From positions 372,001 through 436,000 of the forward strand of contig CAVSJF010000004.1 in assembly GCA_963728155.1 (NCBI GenBank): a stretch of DNA of 64,000 nucleotides, given 5' to 3'. This DNA comes from JACVRW01 sp963728155. GTDB taxonomy: Bacteria > Actinomycetota > Thermoleophilia > Solirubrobacterales > Thermoleophilaceae. Positions 27,973-36,515 of the stretch are shown here, piece after piece (the stretch's first letter is position 1; each line of letters opens with the position of its first letter). The notes beneath the pieces were generated by a model. The model was not told the DNA's origin. It worked only from the letters and a program-made list of their open reading frames with translations, and searched no databases. Position numbers and translations under genes: made by a program.

Positions 27973-29073
27973 ATGCTGAGGCTCTTGGATACGGAGGCCA
28001 CCGAGCTCGAGCGGTCGAGCGCGCCGGTCGAGATCGCCCCCCTCGGCAGCCTGGAAGGCGCCGCCGGCGAATGGCGAGATCTCGCCGAACGCTCGCGCAA
28101 CATCTTCTCCACCTGGGAGTGGGCGCGCATGTGGTGGCGCCTCTACGGAACGGAGCTCCGAGCAGCGCCTGTTCGCCTGCCGCTCGCCCGAGGGCCGGCC
28201 GCTGGCGATCCTGCCCCTGGAGCGGTCGGCGATCGGCCCGCTGAGAGCCCTGCGCTTCTCCGGTCACGGCCCCGGCGACCTCCTCGGGCCGGTCTGCGGC
28301 GAGGGTGAGCGCGAGCAGGCCATCGCGGGCCTCGACGCGGCGCTTCGGTCGATGGACGACTGGGACCTGTTCGCGGGCGAGCGCATGCCCGGCCACTGGG
28401 ACCTGCCACGTACGCTCGGCGCCCGTCCCCTGCTCGAGGAGGGCAACCCGACGCTCGAGATCGGTGGCCGCAGCTGGGACGACATCCTCGCCGGGCGAAG
28501 CGGGAACTTCCGCTCGCAGGTGCGCCGGCGCGAGCGCAAGATCGACCGCGAGTTCGGCCTGACCTTCCGGCTGACGAGCTCGGCCGACGAGGTCGGCCGC
28601 GACATGGACGTGCTCTTCGCGCTGCACTCGGCGCGCTGGGGCGCCGAGCAGCACGCGATTCGCCGCCTCGCGGCGGTTTCACATGAGCTTCGCGGCCGAG
28701 GCACTGGAGCGCGGGTGGCTGCGCCTCTGGATCGCCGAGGCGGGAGGGCGCCCGGCCGCGGCCTGGTACGGCTTCCGTTACGGCGGCGTGGAGTCCTTCT
28801 ACCAGTCGGGACGCGACCCCGCCTTCGACCCCTGGTCGATCGGGTTCGTGCTCCTGAACCACTCGATCCGCGCCGCCGCCCAGGACGGCATGTCCGAGTA
28901 CCGGTTCCTGCGCGGAGGACGAGACCTACAAGGGCCGCTTCAGCGACGTCGACCGGCGGATGGTCACGGTGGCCCGCGGGCGAACCGCGGCCGGGCGCGC
29001 GGCCGTGGAGGCCGCCTTCAGCCTGCGCCGGCGTGTGCGAGGACGCCGGCTCGTCGGCGGCCTCGTCTACTGA
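27973..29073 (+). CDS. CelD/BcsL-type (FemAB-like) acetyltransferase, frameshifted
   Basis: About 366 residues. The opening IFSTWEWARMWWRLYG and the later DDILAGRSGNFRSQVRRRERKI and AGGRPAAAWYGFRYGGVESFYQSGRDP match the tandem-GNAT family (Acetyltransf_6, COG5653) that is common in exopolysaccharide loci and acylates glycans or carrier intermediates. Three frameshifts near 28162, 28678 and 28918. It is divergent from the GT2 gene and ends 24 nt before a strong bidirectional terminator. Confidence 0.8.
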
Positions 29074-29096
29074 CCGGGTCGCCGCCTTTACGCAAG

Positions 29097-29121
29097 AACG
29101 CCCCCGCGGTGCGGGGGCGTT
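29097..29121. terminator. Bidirectional intrinsic terminator
   Basis: AACGCCCCCGC-GGT-GCGGGGGCGTT: an 11-bp perfect GC-rich stem with a 3-nt loop between the convergent CelD-like gene (stop 29073) and the LPFTG gene (stop 29154). U-tracts are short on both sides, as often seen in actinobacteria. Confidence 0.8.
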
Positions 29122-29153
29122 CAAGTGCTCAAGCTGCTTAGGTGGCGGGCCCG

Positions 29154-29465
29154 CTAGGCCGCGGTGCCACCGGCGCTGGACATACGGCGGACGAGGAAGC
29201 CGCCGCCGACCAGTGCCACTCCGGCGAGCAGCATCACGCCCACCTCGAGTCCGGTGAAGGGAAGGCTGCCGCCGGTATCGGTGGCCACGGCGCCTGCGGC
29301 ACCGTTGTCCCCCCCGCCTCCACCACTCTGCTGAAGGCCGCCGACCTGCTCCTGCCCCTGGCCTCCGCCATAGGCATCCTCGGTCGGGCTCTGCGCAAAC
29401 GCCGCGCCTGCAACCGAAAGCAGCGCAAGCGAAGCAACTACTGCAACGGTCGCTATGAGTTTCAT
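29154..29465 (-). CDS. Small LPFTG sortase-anchored surface protein
   Basis: 103 residues. Signal peptide MKLIATVAVVASLALLSVAG cut after AFA, a 45-residue Gly/Gln-rich mature region (GGGQGQEQVGGLQQSGGGGG), then the sorting signal: LPFTG, a hydrophobic helix (LEVGVMLLAGVALVGGGFLV) and a charged RRMSS tail. Substrate type for a wall sortase; a sortase is encoded at 14311-14913. AGGAGA lies 4 nt before the ATG, which decides this start over one five codons upstream. The tiny mature part suggests a wall-coating or linker protein. Confidence 0.88.
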   Translation of the reverse strand: MKLIATVAVVASLALLSVAGAAFAQSPTEDAYGGGQGQEQVGGLQQSGGGGGDNGAAGAVATDTGGSLPFTGLEVGVMLLAGVALVGGGFLVRRMSSAGGTAA

Positions 29466-29621
29466 GCTTCTCCTAAACATTGTGTGTACTCCTGCCGACA
29501 TCCACCATAGGACAGGTTTTCTCTCTACGCCAGCAGTTCGTTTACGCAAATCGGCAGTAGCATCGACCCCATCGAAACCACCCCGGTTTCGCCTCCGCCC
29601 TCTCTCAAACTTCCCCTCCCC

Positions 29622-31170
29622 TTGCCGCCAGAGCCACAGACATCGCTCCTCTCGCCGGCCGCCGGCGAGGGCGCCCTCGGGCCGTACTTTCGCGCTGTTC
29701 GCGCGCACCGGCTGGTCTTCGTCGCCGTCGTTCTGGCCGCTCTGCTGGGCAGCCTGGCCTGGCTCGCGGTGCGCACCCCTCAGTACGAGACGAGCTCGCA
29801 GCTGCTGCTCAACCCCCTCCCGCAGGACGACGCCCAGTTCCTGGGCTTCGACCTCCTGAGGGACTCCGGCGACCCCACCCGAACGGCGCAGACGGCAGCC
29901 ACGCTGGTCGAGTCGCGCCGCGCGGCCGAGCGCACGGCCGTGGCGCTGGGCGACGACTGGACCGCCACCAAGGTGCTCAACTCCGTCCGGGTCGAGCCGG
30001 AGGGCGAGAGCAACATCGTCGCCGTCACCGCCGTGGCGGACTCCGCCGCTCTTGCCGCGCGCATCGCCAACGAGTTCGCCGACGCGGCCATCGCCGAGCG
30101 CAAGCAGGCGCTGGCGCGCCAGATCGATACCGAAATCGCTCGCCTGGAGACCGCGGATCCCGACGGCGCCGACCGCTCCGGGAGAGGATGCGATCGACAA
30201 CGCGGCCCGCATCACCCAACTGGAGGCGCTCAAACAGCAGGGCGACCCGACGCTCACCTCTTCTCAGGCTGCGGTCCCCCCCGACTCCAGCACCTCGGCC
30301 GGCCCGATCCTGGTGATAGCCCTCGCGCTGATCGCGGGCCTCGCGCTCGGCGTCGGCGCCGCCGTGCTGCTCGAGGTCACCGGCCGGCGGCTGCGCGACG
30401 AGGAGGAGGCCATCGGCCTCTTCCCGATGCCCGTGCTGGCGCGGGTACCCGAGCTGGCGCGCCGCTTTCGGCCCGAGCGCGTGCCCGGCGAGCCGTGGAT
30501 GATGGCCCCGTCGGTGCGCGAGGCATTCCGCACGCTCTTCGTCCAGCTCGAGCGCGACGAGAACAGCCGGGTGATCATGTTCACGAGTGCCTCGACCGGC
30601 GACGGCAAGACCACCTCCGCCGTCAACCTGGCGGCGACGATCGCCGCGGCCGGCCACCGGACCATCCTCATGGACCTCGACCTCCGCAAGCCCGACGTCG
30701 CACGGATGCTCCACGTCGACCACGACCTGCCGCTGCTCTCGCTGCTGGGTCCGGCCGCCTCGCTCTACGACCTGCTGGTCGACGTGCAGGGCGTCCCCAA
30801 CCTCAGCCTGCTCGCCACGGGCAACATGACCGGTCAGGACTACGGCGTGCTCGAGGTGCTCGGCGCACGGCTGCCGGACCTGATCGACCAGGCGCGCCGC
30901 GAGGCGGACTACGTGGTGATCGACACCGCCCCGCTCGGCGAGGTCAGCGATGCCCTGCGCTTCTCCAGCGAGGCGGACGAGATCGTGGTGGTAACCCGGC
31001 CGGGAAGCACCAACCGCACCAACTTCCGTGTCATGCGCGACCTGCTGCAGGGCGCCGACGAGCAGCCGCGCGGCTTCCTCGTCCTCGGGGACAGCAGCGG
31101 AGGCACCAACCGCTACCACGCCTACGGGACACAGCGCGGCCGCAACCGGTTGTTCGCCTCGGCCGAATAG
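29622..31170 (+). CDS. Wzz-domain/BY-kinase (polysaccharide co-polymerase tyrosine kinase), frameshifted
   Basis: About 516 residues. Wzz part: helix LVFVAVVLAALLGSLAWLAV, periplasmic-type loop, and second helix ILVIALALIAGLALGVGAAV. Cytoplasmic kinase: Walker A FTSASTGDGKTTSAVNLA, Walker A' TILMDLDLRKPD and Walker B YVVIDTAPL. The C-terminus has two Tyr (RYHAYG) rather than a long Tyr cluster. It sets chain length and is regulated by autophosphorylation in characterised relatives. One extra base near 30180. The start is uncertain: TTG at 29622 is the best available, with no clear ribosome-binding site. The dehydratase gene begins 14 nt downstream. Confidence 0.85.
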
Positions 31171-31183
31171 GAGGGATGCAGCC

Positions 31184-32170
31184 TTGAACGGCCAGAAAGC
31201 GCTCGTGACCGGGGCCGGCGGCTTCATCGGCGGCCGCCTGTGCGTGAGCCTCCTCGAGGCGGGCTACGACGTGCGCGCGTTCGTGCGCTACAACTCGCGC
31301 GCCGACCACGGCACGCTCGACTGGATCGATCCCGAGCTCGCCGCGGACATCCAGATCGTGGCCGGTGACCTGCGCGACCCCGAGTCGGTCAATCGCTCGT
31401 GCGACGGGATCGAGGTGATCTTCCACCTCGGAGCCCAGATCGCCATCCCCTACTCCTACGTCAACCCGCGGGACTTCTTCGAGACGAACGTCATCGGCTC
31501 CCTGAACGTGGCTCAGGCCGCGCTGGCGTCCGAGGCCCGGCGCGTGATTCACGTGTCCACGAGCGAGGTCTACGGATCCGCCCAAACCGTCCCCATAACC
31601 GAGGCCCATCCGATCGAGGCCCAGTCGCCCTACGCGGCGAGCAAGGTGGCGGCCGACAAGCTGATGGACAGCTTCCACCGCTCGTTCGAGCTTCCGGTGA
31701 CGGTCGTGCGCCCGTTCAACACCTACGGCCCCTTCCAGTCTTCCCGCGCCATCGTGCCCACGATCATCACCCAGGCACTGGTGGGCGACAGCCTCCGCCT
31801 GGGCTCGCTGCATCCGCGTCGCGACCTCACCTACGTGGGCGACACGGCGCGCGGCTTCATGGCCGCCGCGTCGTCCCCCCAGGCGATCGGGCGCACCCTG
31901 CAGCTGGGCACCGGCACCGACGTGTCGATCGGCGAGCTCGTGGAGATCGTGGGAGAGCTGCTCGGCAAGGAGCTCTCGGTGGAGCTCGACGACGAGCGCG
32001 TGCGCCCGCCGGCCAGCGAGGTGCAGCGGCTGATCTCGAGCCCGGCGCTGGCCGCCGAGCTCACCGGCTGGAGGCCTGAGGTCGACCTGAGAGAGGGTCT
32101 TCTCGAGACGATCGAGTGGATCGAGAAGAACATGGGCGTGTTCCGGCGCGTCGGGGAGTACGTGCGGTGA
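31184..32170 (+). CDS. NAD-dependent 4,6-dehydratase (LegB-like SDR)
   Basis: 328 residues, intact, from a TTG with GGAGG about 10 nt upstream. Rossmann motif VTGAGGFIGGRLC, the Ser/Tyr/Lys centre in STSEVYGSAQTVPITE and SPYAASKVAADKL, and RPFNTYGPFQSSRAIVPTII. The opening VRAFVRYNSRADHGTLDW is characteristic of LegB-type UDP-GlcNAc 4,6-dehydratases, first step to 4-keto-6-deoxy sugars such as legionaminic acid or bacillosamine. The DegT aminotransferase at 33995 could take the product. The sugar is inferred from similarity. Confidence 0.82.
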   Translation: MNGQKALVTGAGGFIGGRLCVSLLEAGYDVRAFVRYNSRADHGTLDWIDPELAADIQIVAGDLRDPESVNRSCDGIEVIFHLGAQIAIPYSYVNPRDFFETNVIGSLNVAQAALASEARRVIHVSTSEVYGSAQTVPITEAHPIEAQSPYAASKVAADKLMDSFHRSFELPVTVVRPFNTYGPFQSSRAIVPTIITQALVGDSLRLGSLHPRRDLTYVGDTARGFMAAASSPQAIGRTLQLGTGTDVSIGELVEIVGELLGKELSVELDDERVRPPASEVQRLISSPALAAELTGWRPEVDLREGLLETIEWIEKNMGVFRRVGEYVR

Positions 32171-32360
32171 ACCTTGCTGTCAATGTTCACGGGCTCGACT
32201 GGCGCGAAGCCGGGACCCGTTCTATATTGGCCTCTGGCCCACGGGGGGGCCGCCAAGCCAGCCGGCGCGTGAGGTTTTGCAGGAGCCTTCGCGCGGACCG
32301 AAACCATCCGGAGGCCACTCGCCTCCTCTATCGGCGAATTGACGAGCTCGCCCTCAGGTA

Positions 32361-33173
32361 ATGACGACACCATCCCTCATGTCACGGACGACCGAGATAG
32401 AAAACGACGACCTGGTAGCCGACCAGGAGGTGCCGACCACGACGCCTGCGCCCCAAGGAGGCGCGGCGGCGGTCGAGCTCCCCGGCCACCTGCGGGTCAC
32501 GCTCGATCTCATGCGCGTCAGGCGTGGCATCGACGCCGCGCTGACGCGGGCCTTCGACTTTGCGGTCTCGCTCGTCCTCCTGGTGCTGCTGGCACCGGTG
32601 ATCCTGGCCGCCGTGGTGATCGTCCGGCTGGACTCACCGGGACCGGCGTTCTTTCGCACCCGGCGGGCGGGCTTCAAGGGCACGACGCTGCGCATGCTCA
32701 AGTTCCGCAAGATGCACGACGGGGCAACCGGCCTGGCTCTGACCACCGACGACGACCATCGCTTCACCCGCGTCGGCGTCTGGCTTGCGAAGACCAAGAT
32801 CGACGAGATCCCTCAGCTCTGGCACGTCCTGCGCGGCCAGATGAGCCTCGTCGGGCCGCGTCCCGAGGATCCGCGTTTCGTGGCCGCCCACGCCGAGGAC
32901 TTCGAGCACATCCTCGCCGTCCGTCCGGGAGTGACCGGCTACTCGCAGGTGGCCTTTGCGGAGGAGAGCCGCATCCTCGACGACGAGGATCCAGTGGCTC
33001 ACTACGTCGACCGCCTGCTGCCTCAGAAGCTCGCGCTCGACCGCCTTTACGCCGACCACCGTTCGCTGCTGGTGGATCTGAAGGTGCTCTTCTGGACCTC
33101 GGCGGCCGTGCTCCTGCGACGGCAGGTGGCCGTTCACCGCGAGAGCGGCAAGATGAACCTCAGGCAACGTTAG
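32361..33173 (+). CDS. Undecaprenyl-phosphate sugar-1-phosphate transferase (initiating sugar transferase)
   Basis: 270 residues. A single strong helix (FDFAVSLVLLVLLAPVILAA) precedes the catalytic domain with SPGPAFFRTRRAGFKG, LRMLKFRKM, TKIDEIPQLWHVL and MSLVGPRPEDP, all hallmarks of the bacterial sugar transferase family (PssY/WcaJ/PglC core). It loads the first sugar-phosphate onto the lipid carrier. The usual GTG/ATG start is at 32361. The 190-nt gap upstream holds no gene; it has an AT-richer TCTATATTGG at about 32220, a possible -10 region. Confidence 0.93.
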   Translation: MTTPSLMSRTTEIENDDLVADQEVPTTTPAPQGGAAAVELPGHLRVTLDLMRVRRGIDAALTRAFDFAVSLVLLVLLAPVILAAVVIVRLDSPGPAFFRTRRAGFKGTTLRMLKFRKMHDGATGLALTTDDDHRFTRVGVWLAKTKIDEIPQLWHVLRGQMSLVGPRPEDPRFVAAHAEDFEHILAVRPGVTGYSQVAFAEESRILDDEDPVAHYVDRLLPQKLALDRLYADHRSLLVDLKVLFWTSAAVLLRRQVAVHRESGKMNLRQR

Positions 33174-33189
33174 GCAAGGAGGGGTCTCC

Positions 33190-33993
33190 ATGGCCAAGAA
33201 GGCGGTAATACTCGCGGGCGGCAAGGGCTCGCGGCTCGGCCCGTACACGACCGTCCTGCCCAAGCCGCTGCTGCCGATCGGCGACCGCGCCATCCTCGAC
33301 GTGGTGGTGCGTCAGCTGCGCTCCTTCGGGTTCACGGACCTCGTGTTCGCGGTGGGCTACCTCGCCCATCTCATCCAGGCCGTGTTCGGCGACGGCACGG
33401 CCCATGGGGTCAACATCAGCTACCACCACGAGAGCGAGCCGCGCGGCACCGCCGGCCCGCTGGCCACCATCGACGGCCTCGACGACACGTTCCTGCTGAT
33501 GAACGGCGACGTGCTCACCACTCTCGACTACGAGGCCCTCTTCCACTCCCACCGGGCGAGTGGCCACGCCCTCACCATCGCCACCCACCGGCGCGTGATC
33601 AAGACCGAGTACGGCGTGATCCGGACGGTCGGCGACCCCGACGAGAGCGGCATCGAGACGGTCACCGCCTACGAGGAGAAGCCGGAGATCCCCTACGTGG
33701 TCAGCATGGGCTGCTACGTGGCCGAGCCCGAGATGCTGCGCCACATCCCGGCCGACAAGCACTTCGACATCCCCGACGTCGTCAAGGCCCTCATCGCCGC
33801 CGGCGTGCCGGTGGGGTCCTACCTCTTCGAGGGGTTCTGGCTCGACATCGGGCGCCACGAGGATTACGAGCGCGCGATCGTGGAGTACGAGGAGATGCGC
33901 ACCCTGCTGGTCGGCGACGACGACTCGGCCGAGGTCCACCCGCTGCGCCCCCCCGGCGGGGGCGAGGTCGTGCAGCCCGCCCGAACCGCCTGA
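33190..33993 (+). CDS. Sugar-phosphate nucleotidyltransferase
   Basis: 267 residues. The NTP-binding loop LAGGKGSRLGPYT and PKPLLPIGDRAIL at the N-terminus, LMNGDVLT for the metal Asp, and LFEGFWLDIGRHEDYERAI at the end place it in the NTP_transferase family (glucose-1-phosphate thymidylyl-/mannose-1-phosphate guanylyltransferase-like). It makes the activated sugar donor for the locus. GGAGG precedes the ATG by 6 nt; the sugar transferase ends 16 nt upstream, so they form one unit. Confidence 0.92.
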   Translation: MAKKAVILAGGKGSRLGPYTTVLPKPLLPIGDRAILDVVVRQLRSFGFTDLVFAVGYLAHLIQAVFGDGTAHGVNISYHHESEPRGTAGPLATIDGLDDTFLLMNGDVLTTLDYEALFHSHRASGHALTIATHRRVIKTEYGVIRTVGDPDESGIETVTAYEEKPEIPYVVSMGCYVAEPEMLRHIPADKHFDIPDVVKALIAAGVPVGSYLFEGFWLDIGRHEDYERAIVEYEEMRTLLVGDDDSAEVHPLRPPGGGEVVQPARTA

Positions 33994-33994
33994 G

Positions 33995-35173
33995 TCAGGC
34001 CGTGCGGGCGCCCGCCGGGGCGGCCAGCTCGCGCAGGCCTTCGCGCACCGCCTCGATCACACGCTCCTGATCCTCGGCCGAGAGGTGCGGGTAGAGCGGC
34101 AGTGTGACCTCGGTGCGCGCCACCCGCTCGCTGCGCGGGAGGTCGGCGTTCAGATCGCGAAACGCGCTGAACTCGTGCAGCGCGGGGTACAGCAGGCTGG
34201 TCTGAACACCCCAGCGGCTGAGCATGAGCCGCCGCAGCGGCTCCTGGAGCTCGGGGTCGTCGAGCAGCACCGGCATCACGTAGCAGGAGGAGCGATCCAC
34301 GTCCTCGTCGCGGTAGGGCAGCGAGAGCCCCGGGACGTCGCGCAGCCTCTCGCGGTAGTGGTGCACGAGCCTGCGGCGCGCCGCGATGTCCGCCTCCAGC
34401 CCGGGCAGGCGCGCGGAGAGCAGTGCGGCCCGCGGCTCGTCGATGCGGTAGTTGTAGCCCAGGTCCACCACGTCGTAGGACAGGGCGTGGCCGCGGTGGC
34501 GATCCCAGGTGCCGGAGGTGAGACCGTGGGAGCGCAGCCGGCGCGCCAGCTCGGCCACCTCGTCGTCGTTGGTCGCGAGCAGGCCCCCCTCCCCACACGA
34601 GAGCACCTTGTTCGAGAAGAAGCTGAACGCGCCGGCCAGGCCGAGGCCGCCCAGCTTGGGGCCCTCGTCGACCGCCGTGGCGCTGGGACAGTGGGCCGCA
34701 TCCTCGATGAGCGCGAGGCCGTGGGCGGCGCAGAGCTCGAGCAGCTCGGTGACCGGGCCGGCATAGCCGCCGTAGTGGACCACGCATACGGCCCGCGTGC
34801 GCGGCGTGATCCGCCGCTCCACGTCCTCGGGATCAAGCGCCAGGTGCTCGGGCGCGGCCACGTCGGCGAGCACCGGAGTGGCGCCGCAGTAGCGCGCGGC
34901 GTTGGCCGTGGCCACGAAGGTGATGCCCGGCACGATGATCTCGTCGCCCGGCCCCAGGCCGGCCGCCCGGTAGGCCAGGTGCAGCGCGGCGGTCCCGCTG
35001 GACAGGGCCACCGTGTGCGCCACGCCGAGATGCGCGGCGAACTCACGCTCGAACTGCTCGGTGTGCGGGCCCATCGTGAGCCATCCCGAGCGCAGCGTGT
35101 CCGCCACGGCGGCGATCTCGTCCTCGGAGAGCACGACATCGAAAAGTGGAACGGCGGGCGTGCTCACGCCCAC
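33995..35173 (-). CDS. DegT/DnrJ/EryC1/StrS-type PLP sugar aminotransferase
   Basis: 392 residues, intact. Substrate loop RSGWLTMGPHTEQFEREF, GTAALHLAY, the PLP-binding Asp in LIEDAAHCPSA and the Schiff-base Lys in FSFFSNKVLSCGEGG (about residue 188). It aminates a 4-keto nucleotide sugar, and the LegB-like dehydratase 3 kb away would supply one. Start GTG at 35173, or GTG 6 nt inside. It converges with the nucleotidyltransferase, whose stop is 1 nt away. Confidence 0.92.
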   Translation of the reverse strand: MGVSTPAVPLFDVVLSEDEIAAVADTLRSGWLTMGPHTEQFEREFAAHLGVAHTVALSSGTAALHLAYRAAGLGPGDEIIVPGITFVATANAARYCGATPVLADVAAPEHLALDPEDVERRITPRTRAVCVVHYGGYAGPVTELLELCAAHGLALIEDAAHCPSATAVDEGPKLGGLGLAGAFSFFSNKVLSCGEGGLLATNDDEVAELARRLRSHGLTSGTWDRHRGHALSYDVVDLGYNYRIDEPRAALLSARLPGLEADIAARRRLVHHYRERLRDVPGLSLPYRDEDVDRSSCYVMPVLLDDPELQEPLRRLMLSRWGVQTSLLYPALHEFSAFRDLNADLPRSERVARTEVTLPLYPHLSAEDQERVIEAVREGLRELAAPAGARTA

Positions 35174-35213
35174 CCAGATTAGCCTGCGTTCCCGTTCTTG
35201 GCGCGGGGTGGCC

Positions 35214-35720
35214 TCAGCGCCGCGGCACCAGCACGGCCCGCTTGAACTGCGCCACCAGCACCCCGTCCTGGTTGAACACCCGCGTCTGGACCCTCACCAC
35301 GCCGCGGTCGGGCTTCGACTGCGAAGCCTTGAGCTCGAGCACCTCGCTCTCACAGAACAGCGTGTCGCCGTGGAAGACCGGCGCGGGGTGCGAGAGCTCC
35401 TCGGTGGCGAGGTTGGCGATCGCCTTGCCTGACACGTCGGCCACCGACATCCCGAGGGCCAAGGAGTACACCAGCGGACCGACCACGACGTTGCGTCCCT
35501 GCTGGGACTGCGCCGCGTACACGTCGTTGATGTGCAGCGGGTGGTGGTTCATCGTCAACAGGCAGAAGAGGTGGTCGTCCGCCTCGGTGACCGTCTTGGC
35601 GGGCCAGTGCTGGTACACGGCGCCCTCCTCGAAGTCCTCCAGGTAGCGCCCGTACGGCCGCCCTCCCGAGGCTTCGCGCGCGGCCTGGCCGGTCTCGAAC
35701 TTGGTTTCGGTGTCGCTCAT
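35214..35720 (-). CDS. MaoC-family enoyl-CoA hydratase (itaconyl-/mesaconyl-CoA hydratase-like)
   Basis: 168 residues with a hot-dog fold signature: GRYLEDFEEGAVYQHWPAKT, the catalytic Asp/His segment LTMNHHPLHIND, and LATEELSHPAPVFHGDTLF. In actinobacteria this subgroup sits with a CitE/malyl-CoA-lyase enzyme and an acyl-CoA dehydrogenase and hydrates an unsaturated C5 diacyl-CoA. A lyase gene of that kind is at 36516. The ATG at 35720 follows the expected MSDTETKF opening. Exact substrate unproven. Confidence 0.82.
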   Translation of the reverse strand: MSDTETKFETGQAAREASGGRPYGRYLEDFEEGAVYQHWPAKTVTEADDHLFCLLTMNHHPLHINDVYAAQSQQGRNVVVGPLVYSLALGMSVADVSGKAIANLATEELSHPAPVFHGDTLFCESEVLELKASQSKPDRGVVRVQTRVFNQDGVLVAQFKRAVLVPRR

Positions 35721-35742
35721 CAGAGCGACCGATCCTACGCAA

Positions 35743-36474
35743 TCAAGCGGGCCAGACCGGAGAGCTGCGCAACAGGCGCACCGCCGGCTCCACCTTGATT
35801 CGAAAGCGCCTCTCGTCGTCGCCGTGGTAGATCCCCACGCGCGGCTCGGACAGGGGGCCATCTCGCTTCAGCCGCCCCGGGAGGCCGCAACCCGCGGTGT
35901 AGCCACAGCTCTGCGCCACCTCCATCACCCGGCTGTCGTGCTCTCCGTAGGGGTAGGCGATGGAGGTGCAGGGCCGCTCGAGCCGTTCGGTGCACACCCC
36001 CTTCGAGCGCCGCAGCTCGTCGTCGAGCACGGCATCGGTGACCTCTGGGAGGTGCGGGTGCGAGCAAGTATGCGAGCCGATCTCCCAGCCCCGGTCGGCC
36101 AGCCAGGCGAGCTCGTCCCAGTCGAGCGGGGTGTTCTCGTGGCGGTGGGGCCCGTCCAACCACTCCTCGATGCCGTCCCAGCTCATCGGCTGAGGCGCCC
36201 GCGACGGCCAGTCGGTCGGGACGAAGATCGTGCCCACCATCCCCAGCGCGTTCATCACGGGATAGGCGAGCTCGAGCACCGAGCGGAAGGCGTCGTCGAA
36301 GGTCACGGCGACGGTCTTTGCGCGGGGCCGGACCACGGCGTCGGTGAAGGTCACCGACGACAGCCCGCGCGCGGTCAGCGTGCGCATCTGGTGCTCGAGG
36401 GCGGCCGGGGTGACCGAGAGTGAGGCATCCCACCGCTCGCTCACGGCGTGGTAGCACAGGACGAGCGGCCGCAT
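35743..36474 (-). CDS. Polysaccharide deacetylase (NodB homology domain)
   Basis: 243 residues. The NodB motifs are visible: VAVTFDDAFRS (catalytic and metal Asp), IGSHTCSHPHL (His-x3-His zinc ligands) and a late YPYGEHDSR segment. The family removes N-acetyl groups from chitin-like or peptidoglycan-like chains. No signal peptide (MRPLVLCYHAVS), so it may act on intracellular or lipid-linked sugars or be exported another way. It belongs functionally with the glycan genes upstream, although it lies 22 nt from the MaoC gene. Confidence 0.88.
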   Translation of the reverse strand: MRPLVLCYHAVSERWDASLSVTPAALEHQMRTLTARGLSSVTFTDAVVRPRAKTVAVTFDDAFRSVLELAYPVMNALGMVGTIFVPTDWPSRAPQPMSWDGIEEWLDGPHRHENTPLDWDELAWLADRGWEIGSHTCSHPHLPEVTDAVLDDELRRSKGVCTERLERPCTSIAYPYGEHDSRVMEVAQSCGYTAGCGLPGRLKRDGPLSEPRVGIYHGDDERRFRIKVEPAVRLLRSSPVWPA

Positions 36475-36515
36475 TCTGAGAATCGATCCTCTCACAAGAT
36501 AGTCTCGCGCGCCCC

